Assembly: GCA_945881905.1 (NCBI GenBank)
Contig: CAMCVV010000005.1
Coordinates: 1-64,000, forward strand
Source of the DNA: Paenibacillus alvei
GTDB taxonomy: Bacteria > Bacillota > Bacilli > Paenibacillales > NBRC-103111
DNA length: 64,000 nt
Reading direction: 5' to 3'
Shown here: one piece after another, positions 43,457 through 52,157 of the stretch
Numbering within the stretch: position 1 is the stretch's first letter
Layout of the letters: each line of letters starts with the position of its first letter
The notes under the pieces: model-generated
The model's input: only the letters and a program-made list of their open reading frames with translations
Database searches by the model: none
What the model was told of the DNA's origin: nothing
Program-made: the position numbers and the translations under genes

Positions 43457-43840
43457 TCATTTTTTGGCAGAGAGCCATACAGCCAACAGTGTGATTTCTT
43501 CATCGCTCAATTTTGTTTCATAGCTAGGCATGCCGTTGCCCCCTTTACGAATCGTATGGGCAATGACTTCTTCACTTCTTCGTGATCCGACGAGTTGAAG
43601 ATTCGTTGCTTCACCGATGCGACCTTCGAATTGATCACCATGGCAACTGATGCATTTAGCTGTCACATAAAGCTCGTATACTTCATCAACCACAGCAGGA
43701 GTTTCACGAGGTACTGCAGTAGGAGTGATCTGTGGTGTGTGCTCTGCTGTGCGAGATGCACCTGCACAGGAGCTACAGATACATATCACAAGTATACAGA
43801 TGATTGATATAGGAACATAGAGCCAACGAATCGGTAGCAA
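43457..43840 (-). CDS. Small membrane-anchored cytochrome c
   Basis: 127 residues from a TTG start that AAAGGAG precedes. An N-terminal hydrophobic helix ends in CICSSC (lipobox-like, unusual Cys at -3), then a Thr/Pro linker and one haem domain: CISCH, GSRRSEEV and axial Met in GGNGMPSY. It is closely related to the cytochrome c at 33.3 kb. Probable role is electron delivery to the terminal oxidase. Divergent from mutY. Confidence 0.85.
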   Translation of the reverse strand: MLPIRWLYVPISIICILVICICSSCAGASRTAEHTPQITPTAVPRETPAVVDEVYELYVTAKCISCHGDQFEGRIGEATNLQLVGSRRSEEVIAHTIRKGGNGMPSYETKLSDEEITLLAVWLSAKK

Positions 43841-43913
43841 GCGGACAGGTCTCCTTTGTTTACTATGTGTTTTTAGTATAATCGATTCGCATCTTGCTGA
43901 GAAGGAGTACATC

Positions 43914-45020
43914 ATGTATAGCGAAGCACACACACAGCATTTCTCGGAACACTTATTAGCATGGTACCAGATAAATAAACGCGACCTGCCTTGGCGTCAA
44001 AACCGAAATCCCTATTACATATGGGTTTCTGAAATCATGTTACAGCAAACACGTGTAGATACGGTGATCCCTTATTTTCATCGCTTCATCGAGAAGTTCC
44101 CTACGATAGAAGCGCTCGCAACAGCAAAAGAAGAAGATGTACTGAAAGCATGGGAAGGATTAGGCTATTATTCGCGTGCGCGAAATTTACAACGTGCGAG
44201 TCAAGAAGTTCATGAGAAATATCAAGGCCTAGTTCCGGATAAGCAAGAGCTTATTTCCGCATTACCAGGTATAGGGCCATATACGTCTGGTGCAATTCTG
44301 AGTATCGCTTATAATCAAGCCGTTCCTGCTGTGGATGGCAATGTAATGCGAGTGTTATCGAGGTATTTCCTCATTGAAGAAGACATCATGAAACCAAGTA
44401 CAAGACACCAGATGGAACAATTAGCACAGTCCTTAATTATCGAAGGGCAAGCTGCAGATTTCAATCAAGCACTCATGGAGTTCGGTGCGATGATCTGTAC
44501 ACCACGAGCACCGTATTGTCTGATTTGTCCGATGATGAATCGTTGCTCAGCACGACAAAGTGGTCTTGAAACAAGCTTGCCCGTCAAAAAGAAATCCAAA
44601 GCTCCACGGCACGAACACCGAATTGTAGCATGGATCGAAGGTCGTGGAGAACATGCAGGCAAAATATTATTTCGCCAAAGACCGCAAGAAGGCTTACTCG
44701 CCAAAATGTGGGAGCTTCCTCATGTTGAATGGAAAGAACCCCAATGGGAAACAGAAGAAGAGCATCGACACAGGCTTCAGCAGCTGATGTCAGAGGAAGA
44801 AAAGATCGGGATGCAACCGATTTCTTGGCAGCTCGATATTGAACACGTATTCAGTCATATTCATTGGGAAATCAAGGTATACACGTGTCATATGACGTCC
44901 GAGTGGCTACCTTATCATTACCGTTGGATCGCAATGAATGAAAGGGAACATTTCGCATTCCCGATTGTATTTACGAAAATTATCGAAGATTACATGAATC
45001 GCAATCGAATGACGACATGA
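43914..45020 (+). CDS. mutY: A/G-specific adenine glycosylase
   Basis: 368 residues. Catalytic E40 (VSEIMLQQTRVDT) and D141 (VDGNVMRVLSRY), helix-hairpin-helix LPGIGPYT, and the [4Fe-4S] Cys set C195-X6-C202-X2-C205-X5-C211. A C-terminal NUDIX-like domain (about 230-350) recognises 8-oxoG. It removes adenine mispaired with 8-oxoguanine. GAAGGAG precedes the ATG. Confidence 0.95.
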   Translation: MYSEAHTQHFSEHLLAWYQINKRDLPWRQNRNPYYIWVSEIMLQQTRVDTVIPYFHRFIEKFPTIEALATAKEEDVLKAWEGLGYYSRARNLQRASQEVHEKYQGLVPDKQELISALPGIGPYTSGAILSIAYNQAVPAVDGNVMRVLSRYFLIEEDIMKPSTRHQMEQLAQSLIIEGQAADFNQALMEFGAMICTPRAPYCLICPMMNRCSARQSGLETSLPVKKKSKAPRHEHRIVAWIEGRGEHAGKILFRQRPQEGLLAKMWELPHVEWKEPQWETEEEHRHRLQQLMSEEEKIGMQPISWQLDIEHVFSHIHWEIKVYTCHMTSEWLPYHYRWIAMNEREHFAFPIVFTKIIEDYMNRNRMTT

Positions 45021-45209
45021 AGGGTAACATCGTTCATCATGAAGAAAGAGTCGTTCCTTATTCACAGGCAGGTAGATGATAATCTGGGATATTCAAGCGG
45101 GAGGTAGACTTCTTCTTGTTTATTTAAGTAAATAATATCCACATCAAGGCGTATTAGACCCCTCCAGGTGTATACCAATCCGTAGCGCTTAAGGGTGTTC
45201 AATAACGAA

Positions 45210-45235
45210 AAAAGACGACACGCATGTCGTCTTTT
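45210..45235. terminator. Bidirectional terminator between mutY and sodA
   Basis: AAAAGACGACA and its exact complement flank CGCA; the A/T ends serve both directions. Confidence 0.85.
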
Positions 45236-45259
45236 GTACATTCAAGTTCAAGAGAAGTA

Positions 45260-45874
45260 CTATTTCGTTACAGCATCATAGCGTTTGCCAACAGCAGACC
45301 AATTGACCACATGCCAAAAAGCTTCTATGTATGCAGGACGCTTATTTTGATAGTTCAAGTAATACGCGTGCTCCCATACATCAAGACCTAGAATAGGAGT
45401 ATCTCCCTCCATGATAGGGCTATCTTGGTTCGGTAAGCTATATACTTTTAACTTTCCATCTTTTGTAACAGCAAGCCATGCCCAACCAGAGCCGAAGCGA
45501 GTCGTAGCAGCAGCTGCAAACGATTCTTTGAATTTATCGAAGCCACCTAATTCAGCGTCAATTGCTTTTGCTAAAGCGCCCGTAGGTGTTCCTCCAGCTT
45601 GGGGTCCAATCACTTCCCAGAATAAAGAGTGATTAGCGTGACCGCCACCGTTGTTGCGGACTGCCATGCGAATATCATCAGGTACGCTGTTCATATCAGC
45701 GATAAGCGCTTCGATAGACTTCGCGTGCAAATCCGGATGCTTGTCAAGTGCAGCATTCAAATTCGTCACATACGCATTGTGATGACGATCGTGATGAATC
45801 ATCATCGTCATTTCATCGATATGGGGCTCCAATGCGTTATTCGCATAAGGTAAAGGGGGCAATTGATGTGCCAT
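45260..45874 (-). CDS. sodA: Manganese superoxide dismutase
   Basis: 204 residues. Metal ligands H27 (MIHHDRHH), H82 ([10 protein letters not shown]), D165 and H169 (DVWEHAYY). The GGG before HANH and the MEGDTP loop favour manganese, though Fe and Mn forms cannot be separated with certainty. It converts superoxide to H2O2 and O2 in the cytoplasm. TAGGAGG precedes the ATG. Confidence 0.95.
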   Translation of the reverse strand: MAHQLPPLPYANNALEPHIDEMTMMIHHDRHHNAYVTNLNAALDKHPDLHAKSIEALIADMNSVPDDIRMAVRNNGGGHANHSLFWEVIGPQAGGTPTGALAKAIDAELGGFDKFKESFAAAATTRFGSGWAWLAVTKDGKLKVYSLPNQDSPIMEGDTPILGLDVWEHAYYLNYQNKRPAYIEAFWHVVNWSAVGKRYDAVTK

Positions 45875-45914
45875 GGGTTTCTATTCCTCCTAGAGTTAAG
45901 TGTTTTCTTACCAT

Positions 45915-45943
45915 ATTATCCCCTATTTTTAGAAATAAATCAA
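45915..45943 (-). promoter_or_regulatory. Likely sodA promoter
   Basis: On the minus strand TTGATT and GATAAT are 17 bases apart, about 40 bases before the sodA start codon. Confidence 0.55.
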
Positions 45944-45981
45944 TGAACCTATAATTTTGTCATGGAGATGGATCGGTCATT

Positions 45982-46038
45982 TCATGAGGTTTTTGCTTTT
46001 TCAATTTCTTGGGATAAGGTGTGATAGAGTGTTGACAT
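45982..46038 (-). CDS. Possible 18-residue peptide with strong ribosome site
   Basis: GAGGAGG seven bases before an ATG opens a frame that reads MSTLYHTLSQEIEKAKTS and stops. It lies in the 459-base gap upstream of sodA, same strand. The ribosome site is as strong as any in the window. It could be a leader peptide or small protein; the short length prevents any firm claim. Confidence 0.35.
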   Translation of the reverse strand: MSTLYHTLSQEIEKAKTS

Positions 46039-46134
46039 AAATAAACCTCCTCGTATGTTGGAACAATTCGCACAACGTGGATATCCTTATCCAGGATTGC
46101 TGTTGGCTTAAGCTTACTTCGGAAATATGATGCA

Positions 46135-46205
46135 TGTTTTCAGTAACCTAATCCCCAAAGCGTAAGGTTAGCGATGCTGAAAACACACAAAAGGAAACGC
46201 TTTCA
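46135..46205 (+). other. Nested hairpin followed by a cre-like box
   Basis: Outer arms TGTTTTCAG/CTGAAAACA and inner arms TAACCT/AGGTTA form a two-tier stem (46135-46185). Just after it AGGAAACGCTTTCA (46192-46205) matches 8 of the 10 fixed positions of the CcpA cre consensus. The rest of the gap (45875-46333) holds the sodA promoter, the 18-residue frame and AT-rich sequence. A regulated leader or small RNA is possible. Confidence 0.35.
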
Positions 46206-46333
46206 ACAGGATTCGCTATAAAAACCTGAGATATTACAATACTTTAAAAAGATTTAGCAGGATTTCGTTGTTTTTTGTCGTATTTGAATCATTACGTCTT
46301 TTTGATAAATAAAGAATGACAGGTGAGTTGTGT

Positions 46334-46759
46334 ATGCATGTTCGAACTTTTCAACTTTCAGATTATTATGCGTTAACTGAATTGCTCAAAAACAGTTTAT
46401 CAGACGATTGTTACGATGATACGATCAAAGCATTAACGAATCAATTATCTTGGGATTGTGATCTGGTGCTCCTAGCTGAACTAGAGAACAACATTGTCGG
46501 CTTTATTATTGGGACGATTGATGACCAGAACGGGTATTGTTATCGAATCGCTGTAGAATCCAAATACCAGCGTAAAGGAATCGGTAAGTTGTTACTTGAA
46601 ACACTGAAACAAAGATTCATGCAACGCAAAGTTAAAAAGATCATGGTTACTGTAGATACACATAATGAAGTATTAATTCCCTTTTATCGTTCCGCTGGTT
46701 ATGTTCCGTCTGACTTTTCACATGCTGCTGAACGACTTAGTATTGTGAAACACGCATAA
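46334..46759 (+). CDS. GNAT-family N-acetyltransferase
   Basis: 141 residues. Acetyl-CoA-binding motif A is IAVESKYQRKGIGKLLLE (R/Q-X2-G-X-G/A form), followed by motif B VDTHNEVLIPFYRSAGY. The substrate amine is unknown. AGGTGAG six bases upstream supports the ATG at 46334 over the ORF start at 46316. Confidence 0.85.
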   Translation: MHVRTFQLSDYYALTELLKNSLSDDCYDDTIKALTNQLSWDCDLVLLAELENNIVGFIIGTIDDQNGYCYRIAVESKYQRKGIGKLLLETLKQRFMQRKVKKIMVTVDTHNEVLIPFYRSAGYVPSDFSHAAERLSIVKHA

Positions 46760-46764
46760 GCACT

Positions 46765-46803
46765 TATCTTCTCCTTCGCTAAATCAGGAGGAGATATTTT
46801 TAT
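46765..46803 (+). terminator. Terminator after the GNAT gene
   Basis: TATCTTCTCCT and AGGAGGAGATA (one G-T pair) enclose a 10-base loop, followed by a T-rich run. Confidence 0.7.
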
Positions 46804-46852
46804 TTATTCATCTGTAGTAAAATACATATAGCCAGAGGAGGTGTCTTCATAC

Positions 46853-47395
46853 ATGAAATTCATTTCACCTTATATGATCAAAAGTTTTAAGCATGATGGA
46901 CACCTTCATCGCACATGGTTGCAAAATTGGTTTGTTTCTCCAGAATCACTACTGCCTCATCATCGCCAAGAATCGTATATGGTGTTAGTGAATGATCGTA
47001 CTCCAATTATTGAAGCGAATGGCAAAGAATGGACGAGTCGTATTCCCGGAGTCTCTTTCTTCATTCCTCATATGTGGTTTAACATTGTGGCATTGTTAGA
47101 ACAATCTGGAATCAGGTATTATTGCAACATTGCTTCACCACCTTATGTCATCGATCATGTTGTGACGTATATCGATTATGATTTAGATGTGATTCGCTCT
47201 TCAGACGGACACGTGTCAATTGTTGACCAAGATGAATATGATCGTCACAAAACGAGCTATCAATACCCACTCATCATAGAGGAAAAAGTACAACAAGGAT
47301 TAGACACCTTACTCAAACGAATTGAAACAGGTGCATCACCATTTCATGATCATGATGTTCATTATTACTATGAACATTGGTTAAGAGGAGGTTGA
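46853..47395 (+). CDS. DUF402 nucleoside tri-/diphosphate phosphatase (YgaC/Ntdp-like)
   Basis: 180 residues. The DUF402 core is clear: SYMVLVNDRTPIIEANGKEW, YYCNIASPPYV, YIDYDLDVI and VDQDEY, supplying the acidic metal site. A Staphylococcus homologue hydrolyses nucleoside tri- and diphosphates. AGAGGAGGTG fixes the ATG at 46853; the upstream GTG lies inside that ribosome site. queG follows after a few bases, so they are probably co-transcribed. Confidence 0.85.
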   Translation: MKFISPYMIKSFKHDGHLHRTWLQNWFVSPESLLPHHRQESYMVLVNDRTPIIEANGKEWTSRIPGVSFFIPHMWFNIVALLEQSGIRYYCNIASPPYVIDHVVTYIDYDLDVIRSSDGHVSIVDQDEYDRHKTSYQYPLIIEEKVQQGLDTLLKRIETGASPFHDHDVHYYYEHWLRGG

Positions 47396-47399
47396 TAAC

Positions 47400-48581
47400 A
47401 TGACACTAAGCTTAATCGACAGTTCACCTCAAGCTTGGATGCATTTGAAGCAAGATATCATCGACGCAGCTCCTCGACTTGGAATTGATAAAATACGATT
47501 TGCATCAGCGGAAGCTTTCTTGTCTTTAAAGGAAATTCTAATCGAGCATAGACGAAAAGGATACGAGTCCGGGTTTGAAGAACCTGATATCGATAAGCGA
47601 GTATTTCCGGAACGGATTTTTGACCAACCGAGATCAATTATCTCTATTGCTGTTGCATATCCTTCTAAGCTACCTCATCCACCACAGTCTGTGAAAGGTG
47701 CATACCGTGGCGTGATTTCACGTTCAGCATGGGGTGAAGATTATCATCGCGTCCTGAGAAATCGACTACAACAGTTAGAAGCATTTATTTCTGCGAAAGT
47801 AACCAATGCACGTATGTTAAGCATGGTAGATACAGGAGCGCTTGTGGATCGTGCTGTAGCTGAACGCGCCGGCATGGGTTGGGTAGGGAAGAATTGTGCA
47901 GTGATTACCCCGGAGTGGGGATCATGGGTATATTTAGGGGAAATGATTACGAACCTACCCTTTCCAGTAGATACACCAATATGGGATGAATGCGGAGAAT
48001 GTACGATATGTATAGATGCTTGTCCAACAGGTGCGTTAGTAGGTCCTAAACAACTGAATGCTCAGCTGTGTATTTCTTATCTGACACAAACAAAAGGTTT
48101 GATCGAAGATGAGATGAAAGCCAAAATCGGGAATCGATTATACGGTTGTGATACTTGCCAAGTCGTTTGTCCTAAGAACAAGTCATTAAACTGGACTCAT
48201 CAACAAGAATTTCAACCGGAAGCAGAACTGGTTAAGCCTTTACTTATCCCTCTCTTGCAATTGACGAATCAGCAGTTTAAAGCAAAGTATGGGAAGAGCG
48301 CTGCATCGTGGAGAGGTAAAACACCGATTCAACGAAATGCGATCATTTCGCTTGGACACTTTAAAGATCAATCAGCGATACCGATACTCAAACAACTCCT
48401 GCTTTCAGATTCCCGAGTCGTCATGCGAGCCACAGCTGCTTGGGCACTTGGTCAGATGCGGTCTGAAGATGCGAATGATGGGATCGAAGCTGCACTTAAG
48501 ATCGAAACAGAGATGCAAGTGATCCTTGAGTTGCATAAAGCCCAAGCACAACTTGTTCAAACCAAAGGAAATCCTTCATGA
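47400..48581 (+). CDS. queG: Epoxyqueuosine reductase
   Basis: 393 residues. Two [4Fe-4S] sites: CGECTICIDACPTGAL (about 197-212) and CDTCQVVCPKN (about 258), after a cobalamin-binding N-terminal domain. The C-terminal HEAT-like region (VVMRATAAWALGQM) is normal for the long QueG form. It reduces epoxyqueuosine to queuosine at tRNA position 34. The stop overlaps ogt by four bases. Confidence 0.93.
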   Translation: MTLSLIDSSPQAWMHLKQDIIDAAPRLGIDKIRFASAEAFLSLKEILIEHRRKGYESGFEEPDIDKRVFPERIFDQPRSIISIAVAYPSKLPHPPQSVKGAYRGVISRSAWGEDYHRVLRNRLQQLEAFISAKVTNARMLSMVDTGALVDRAVAERAGMGWVGKNCAVITPEWGSWVYLGEMITNLPFPVDTPIWDECGECTICIDACPTGALVGPKQLNAQLCISYLTQTKGLIEDEMKAKIGNRLYGCDTCQVVCPKNKSLNWTHQQEFQPEAELVKPLLIPLLQLTNQQFKAKYGKSAASWRGKTPIQRNAIISLGHFKDQSAIPILKQLLLSDSRVVMRATAAWALGQMRSEDANDGIEAALKIETEMQVILELHKAQAQLVQTKGNPS

Positions 48582-49102
48582 ATTTGAATCAACAGCCGCT
48601 TTGGTATACAGAGATGGAATCGCTTGTCGGACCTCTTGTTATCGTGAAGACTTATCGAGGTATATGTTATATCGAGTTTGGTACTTGGCAAGAACATCAT
48701 GATCATATTCACGTATGGGCCGACCGTTGGATCGGACAGGTTTTATTTATTGAAGATGCTTTGCAACTGCAAGACGCTGTTGAACAAATTTCACAGTATT
48801 TTCGTCAACAACGAAGAGATTTTGCTATAGCCCTAGATCTCAGAGGCACATCATTTCAATGTATTGTGTGGCACGCCCTGACAAAAATCCCTTACGGAAC
48901 AACTCGATCTTATACGGATATTGCGATATCCATCGATGCACCGAAAGCGGTTCGCGCTGTAGGAGGAGCTAACAACAAGAACCCGATTCCGATTATTGTG
49001 CCGTGCCATCGAGTGATAGGTGCGAATGGCTCGCTGATTGGATATGACGGAGGAATATGGATTAAGCAGAAGCTGCTGCTTCTTGAGTCATCCCATAGCT
49101 GA
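48578..49102 (+). CDS. ogt: Methylated-DNA-[protein]-cysteine S-methyltransferase
   Basis: 174 residues. Acceptor C143 in VPCHRVIGANG, preceded by the winged helix motif IPYGTTRSYTDIA and RAVGGANNKNP. It repairs O6-methylguanine by suicidal methyl transfer. Overlap with queG suggests translational coupling. Confidence 0.92.
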   Translation: MNLNQQPLWYTEMESLVGPLVIVKTYRGICYIEFGTWQEHHDHIHVWADRWIGQVLFIEDALQLQDAVEQISQYFRQQRRDFAIALDLRGTSFQCIVWHALTKIPYGTTRSYTDIAISIDAPKAVRAVGGANNKNPIPIIVPCHRVIGANGSLIGYDGGIWIKQKLLLLESSHS

Positions 49103-49196
49103 ATTTGTCATCCACATGTATAAGATGGTATGATGAATTCGGATAGATTTCATAGTATGTGAGGTAACTAATCGCTTTGAATAGGAGGAATGTCAT

Positions 49197-49412
49197 ATGA
49201 CGATGTGGGATTATATTATACCTAGTATTACACTGATTGCTGGATTAGTCGGTGGTTTTTTTGTAGGCGTGTTCTATCTGAAGAAACAACTCGAGAATAT
49301 GCAAAACAACCCTGAAATGATTCAAAAAATGGCTAAACAAATGGGGTATAACTTAAATAAACAGCAATTAAATAAAGCGCAGACGATGATCAAAAAACAA
49401 AAATTAAAGTAA
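49197..49412 (+). CDS. yneF: YneF-family small membrane protein
   Basis: 71 residues: an N-terminal membrane helix with GLVGGFFVGVFYLKKQLE, then the conserved NPEMIQKMAKQMGYNLNKQQ. This is the UPF0154/YneF family, function unknown. ATAGGAGG precedes the ATG. Confidence 0.9.
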   Translation: MTMWDYIIPSITLIAGLVGGFFVGVFYLKKQLENMQNNPEMIQKMAKQMGYNLNKQQLNKAQTMIKKQKLK

Positions 49413-49445
49413 CAATAAAGTAATTTTCAATCGAGGTGAAGTACA

Positions 49446-50039
49446 TTGACTTCAAAAGAATACACCAATGAAAATGTTTCGAAAAATCGTGCTTTGATCG
49501 AAGGACATATTAGATCAATTTTGCATTTGATTGGCGAAGATGTTGAACGAGATGGACTCAAAGATACACCTGCACGAGTTACACGCATGTATGAAGAAAT
49601 CTTTGGCGGGTATGGCGTAGATGTAGATGAACTCTTAGGTGTGACATTCGATGAGAATCATGAAGAACTCGTGATTGTCAAAGATATTACGTATTATAGT
49701 CAATGCGAACATCACATGGCACCATTTTTCGGAAAAATCCACATTGGTTACTTACCTAGAGGTAAATTGGTAGGATTGAGTAAGTTTGCTCGATTGGTTG
49801 ATGTGGTTACGCGGAAATTACAAGTTCAAGAACGAATTACTTCTGAAATCGCAGATAAACTAACAGATGTCTTGGACCCTCATGGGGTAATTGTCATTGT
49901 AGAAGGTATGCATTTATGTATGTGTGCCAGAGGTGTCAAGAAGACAGGAAGTCAGACGATTACATCAGCAGTGCGTGGCCAATTCAAAAACAATCCAACG
50001 CTTCGTTCTGAATTTTTATCATTAATCAAACAATCATAG
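49446..50039 (+). CDS. folE: GTP cyclohydrolase I
   Basis: 197 residues. Zinc and active-site segments QCEHHMAPFFGKIHIGYLP and LCMCARGVKKTGS, with LVDVVTRKLQVQERI. It forms dihydroneopterin triphosphate for folate, and for queuosine precursors. TTG start, seven bases after GAGGTG. Queuosine-related queG lies just upstream. Confidence 0.94.
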   Translation: MTSKEYTNENVSKNRALIEGHIRSILHLIGEDVERDGLKDTPARVTRMYEEIFGGYGVDVDELLGVTFDENHEELVIVKDITYYSQCEHHMAPFFGKIHIGYLPRGKLVGLSKFARLVDVVTRKLQVQERITSEIADKLTDVLDPHGVIVIVEGMHLCMCARGVKKTGSQTITSAVRGQFKNNPTLRSEFLSLIKQS

Positions 50040-50069
50040 ACAGTACTTCGAATCGCTTTGACATACGTA

Positions 50070-51233
50070 TTAAAATGGGGGCCATTTGAGTGCACTTGCA
50101 GCAAGAAATCGTTCATTGACATGGTCCCAATGTATAAGATTCCACCAGTTGTTGATATACGAAAGACGATCCTGTTTGTACGTTAGATAATAAGCGTGTT
50201 CCCATACATCAAGAGGAAGCAGAGGGACGATATCCCATTGTGACATGTGTTGGTGTTTCTCTGCTTGTAAGATCTCTAGCCGATGACTGCGAGGGCCCCA
50301 TACCAAAATCGCCCATCCACAACCTTCCACTTTTTCAGCTGCTTGCGTAAAGTGCTTTTTGAAGTTGTCAAATGACTCGAAAGACTTGTTGATTTCCTCA
50401 GCAATTGCTCCTCTGGCTTGACCGCCTCCATTTGGATCCATCGTGTTCCAAAAAAGGGTATGTAAATAATGGCCTGCTCCATGGAAAGCAAGTTCCCTTT
50501 CCCAATGCTTAACAAGCTCAAAATCATTTTTAGCTCTCGCTTTTTTCAACATAAGTTCCGCTTTATTGAGACCATCCACATAACTTTGATGATGCTGACC
50601 ATGATGAATTTCCATGGTTTTTTTGTCGATGTAAGGTTCTAACGCATCATACACATACGGAAGTGGAGGAAGCTGGTGTCCGCCGATCGGTAGAGATTGG
50701 CATTCGGTAACGACAGAAGACCAACTCGTTTCCCCGCTAGATGGAATATCCATATGTAATGCTTGCTTAGGTTCAATAGAGGTCTGATTGGCAGATGTAC
50801 GAGAAGAAGGTACATGTTTATCAAAAGGTTCAAGGATTGCGATAAAGTATTGAGACTCCCGGATGATATGATCGATGATCGATTGAACGTGTAGACTTGA
50901 ACGAATAGAAGGACTCGAGCGTTTCATTTCCTCTAATTGACGAATGAATTGTTGGGATTGCGCGCGCGACGCTGTAACGATTGCACGTGATTGTTGGTGT
51001 AAGTTGGCGTCTGAATATTGTTGGGATTGAACAGCCCAGTTCATCCACTGTGTGGCGGCAGTTTCTGTCTGCTCAAATACGGTTTTCCACGATTCGAGTT
51101 GCTGCACATAAGATGCTTCTAGTGTGGGAAAGAGAGTACGAATCACGGATGTGTGTTCTTTTTCTTGTCTTTTCCAGAATGCAATTTCCTCTAATTGTCT
51201 TAGATTCATGTGAAACCCGTATATCGTTAGCAT
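50070..51233 (-). CDS. Superoxide dismutase with helical N-terminal extension
   Basis: 387 residues, nearly twice SodA. Residues 1 to about 140 look helical and resemble the DUF2935 ferritin-like domain (LRQLEEIAFWKRQEKEHTSV, IIRESQYFIAILEPF). The SOD domain begins at GHQLPPLPY and keeps all metal ligands ([22 protein letters not shown]). Similar long SODs occur in Bacilli as SodF-type proteins. ATG 51233 is nine bases after AGGAAGG; the ATG at 51242 is too close. Convergent with folE. Confidence 0.85.
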   Translation of the reverse strand: MLTIYGFHMNLRQLEEIAFWKRQEKEHTSVIRTLFPTLEASYVQQLESWKTVFEQTETAATQWMNWAVQSQQYSDANLHQQSRAIVTASRAQSQQFIRQLEEMKRSSPSIRSSLHVQSIIDHIIRESQYFIAILEPFDKHVPSSRTSANQTSIEPKQALHMDIPSSGETSWSSVVTECQSLPIGGHQLPPLPYVYDALEPYIDKKTMEIHHGQHHQSYVDGLNKAELMLKKARAKNDFELVKHWERELAFHGAGHYLHTLFWNTMDPNGGGQARGAIAEEINKSFESFDNFKKHFTQAAEKVEGCGWAILVWGPRSHRLEILQAEKHQHMSQWDIVPLLPLDVWEHAYYLTYKQDRLSYINNWWNLIHWDHVNERFLAASALKWPPF

Positions 51234-51327
51234 GTCAGACATCCTTCCTAAGTAAACATGTGATGGATTAGGTATATGTGGATATACGCAACATTATGAA
51301 CATAGCGAGTTGGCGAGGACTGTAGGC

Positions 51328-51387
51328 TTTACGTGGTAACAGCATTTCAGGTATACTAAAATCACTATAGTTTCATTGGATGAAACT
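51328..51387 (+). promoter_or_regulatory. iclR promoter with palindromic operator
   Basis: TTTACG (51328-51333) and TATACT (51352-51357) are 18 bases apart. Eleven bases downstream lies the palindrome AGTTTCATTGGATGAAACT (51369-51387). The same arrangement precedes acnA. A repressor bound here would block transcription near the start site, as for an autoregulated IclR gene. Confidence 0.65.
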
Positions 51388-51408
51388 TAAGAAAGCAGAG
51401 TGGTGGGT

Positions 51409-52149
51409 ATGGATGATTCCAAACTAACAGTTCGTGCAGTTGAGCGAGCCTTAGATATATTGCTTTGTTTTAGAGAGAAAACAGAGTTGACGCAAACTGA
51501 AATTGCTCATCAAGTCCAGCTTCACAAAAGCACAGTTCATCGACTCATTGCTTCTTTGGAAAGTAAAGGGTTTGTATTAAAAGACGAACAAACAGATAAA
51601 TATCGATTAGGTTTTCGCATATGGGAGTTATCCGCTAAATTATCAAAACGAGACGATATCGGGTTACTCTTGCTTCCTGAGCTAGAAAGATTGCGAGATT
51701 TATTAGGGGAAACCATTTCATTATATATTCAAGACGGTATCGAGCGTGTGCGAATTCAGTCGGTAGAAAGTCAATATGCGATTCGTCGAGTGGCTCCAGT
51801 TGGAGCGAGAATGCCTTTGCATGTGGGTGCTTCGAGTAAAGTGCTTGTGGCTTTTGCTGAATCTGCTGTGAGAGAAGGGATATTCTCCGCATATGACTGG
51901 CCATCACACGCGGATAAGCAAGCCTATAAGCAACAACTTATCGATACCCGTCGGTTGGGTTATGCGACAAGTGTAGAGGAGAGAGAACCTGGAGCAGCAG
52001 CATTAGCAGCACCAATGATCGATCGATCGGGTCGGCTTATAGCTGCACTTGCTGTATCGGGACCTGCGAATCGTTTGACACTAGAAAGCATGCAAGAACA
52101 AGCGCCGATTCTAATTGAATCGGCGCGGCGTATGGTAGCGATGTTATAA
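51409..52149 (+). CDS. IclR-family transcriptional regulator
   Basis: About 246 residues. N-terminal winged helix (AVERALDILLCFREKTELTQ, AHQVQLHKSTVHRLIASLES) and C-terminal IclR effector domain (AIRRVAPVGARMPLHVGASS, GYATSVEEREPGAAALAAPM). Start is uncertain: ATG 51409 has only a GT-rich ribosome site; GTG 51400 and 51403 are alternatives. It converges on acnA with eight bases between stops and shares a palindrome with the acnA promoter. Confidence 0.88.
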   Translation: MDDSKLTVRAVERALDILLCFREKTELTQTEIAHQVQLHKSTVHRLIASLESKGFVLKDEQTDKYRLGFRIWELSAKLSKRDDIGLLLLPELERLRDLLGETISLYIQDGIERVRIQSVESQYAIRRVAPVGARMPLHVGASSKVLVAFAESAVREGIFSAYDWPSHADKQAYKQQLIDTRRLGYATSVEEREPGAAALAAPMIDRSGRLIAALAVSGPANRLTLESMQEQAPILIESARRMVAML

Positions 52150-52157
52150 TGAGTGTC

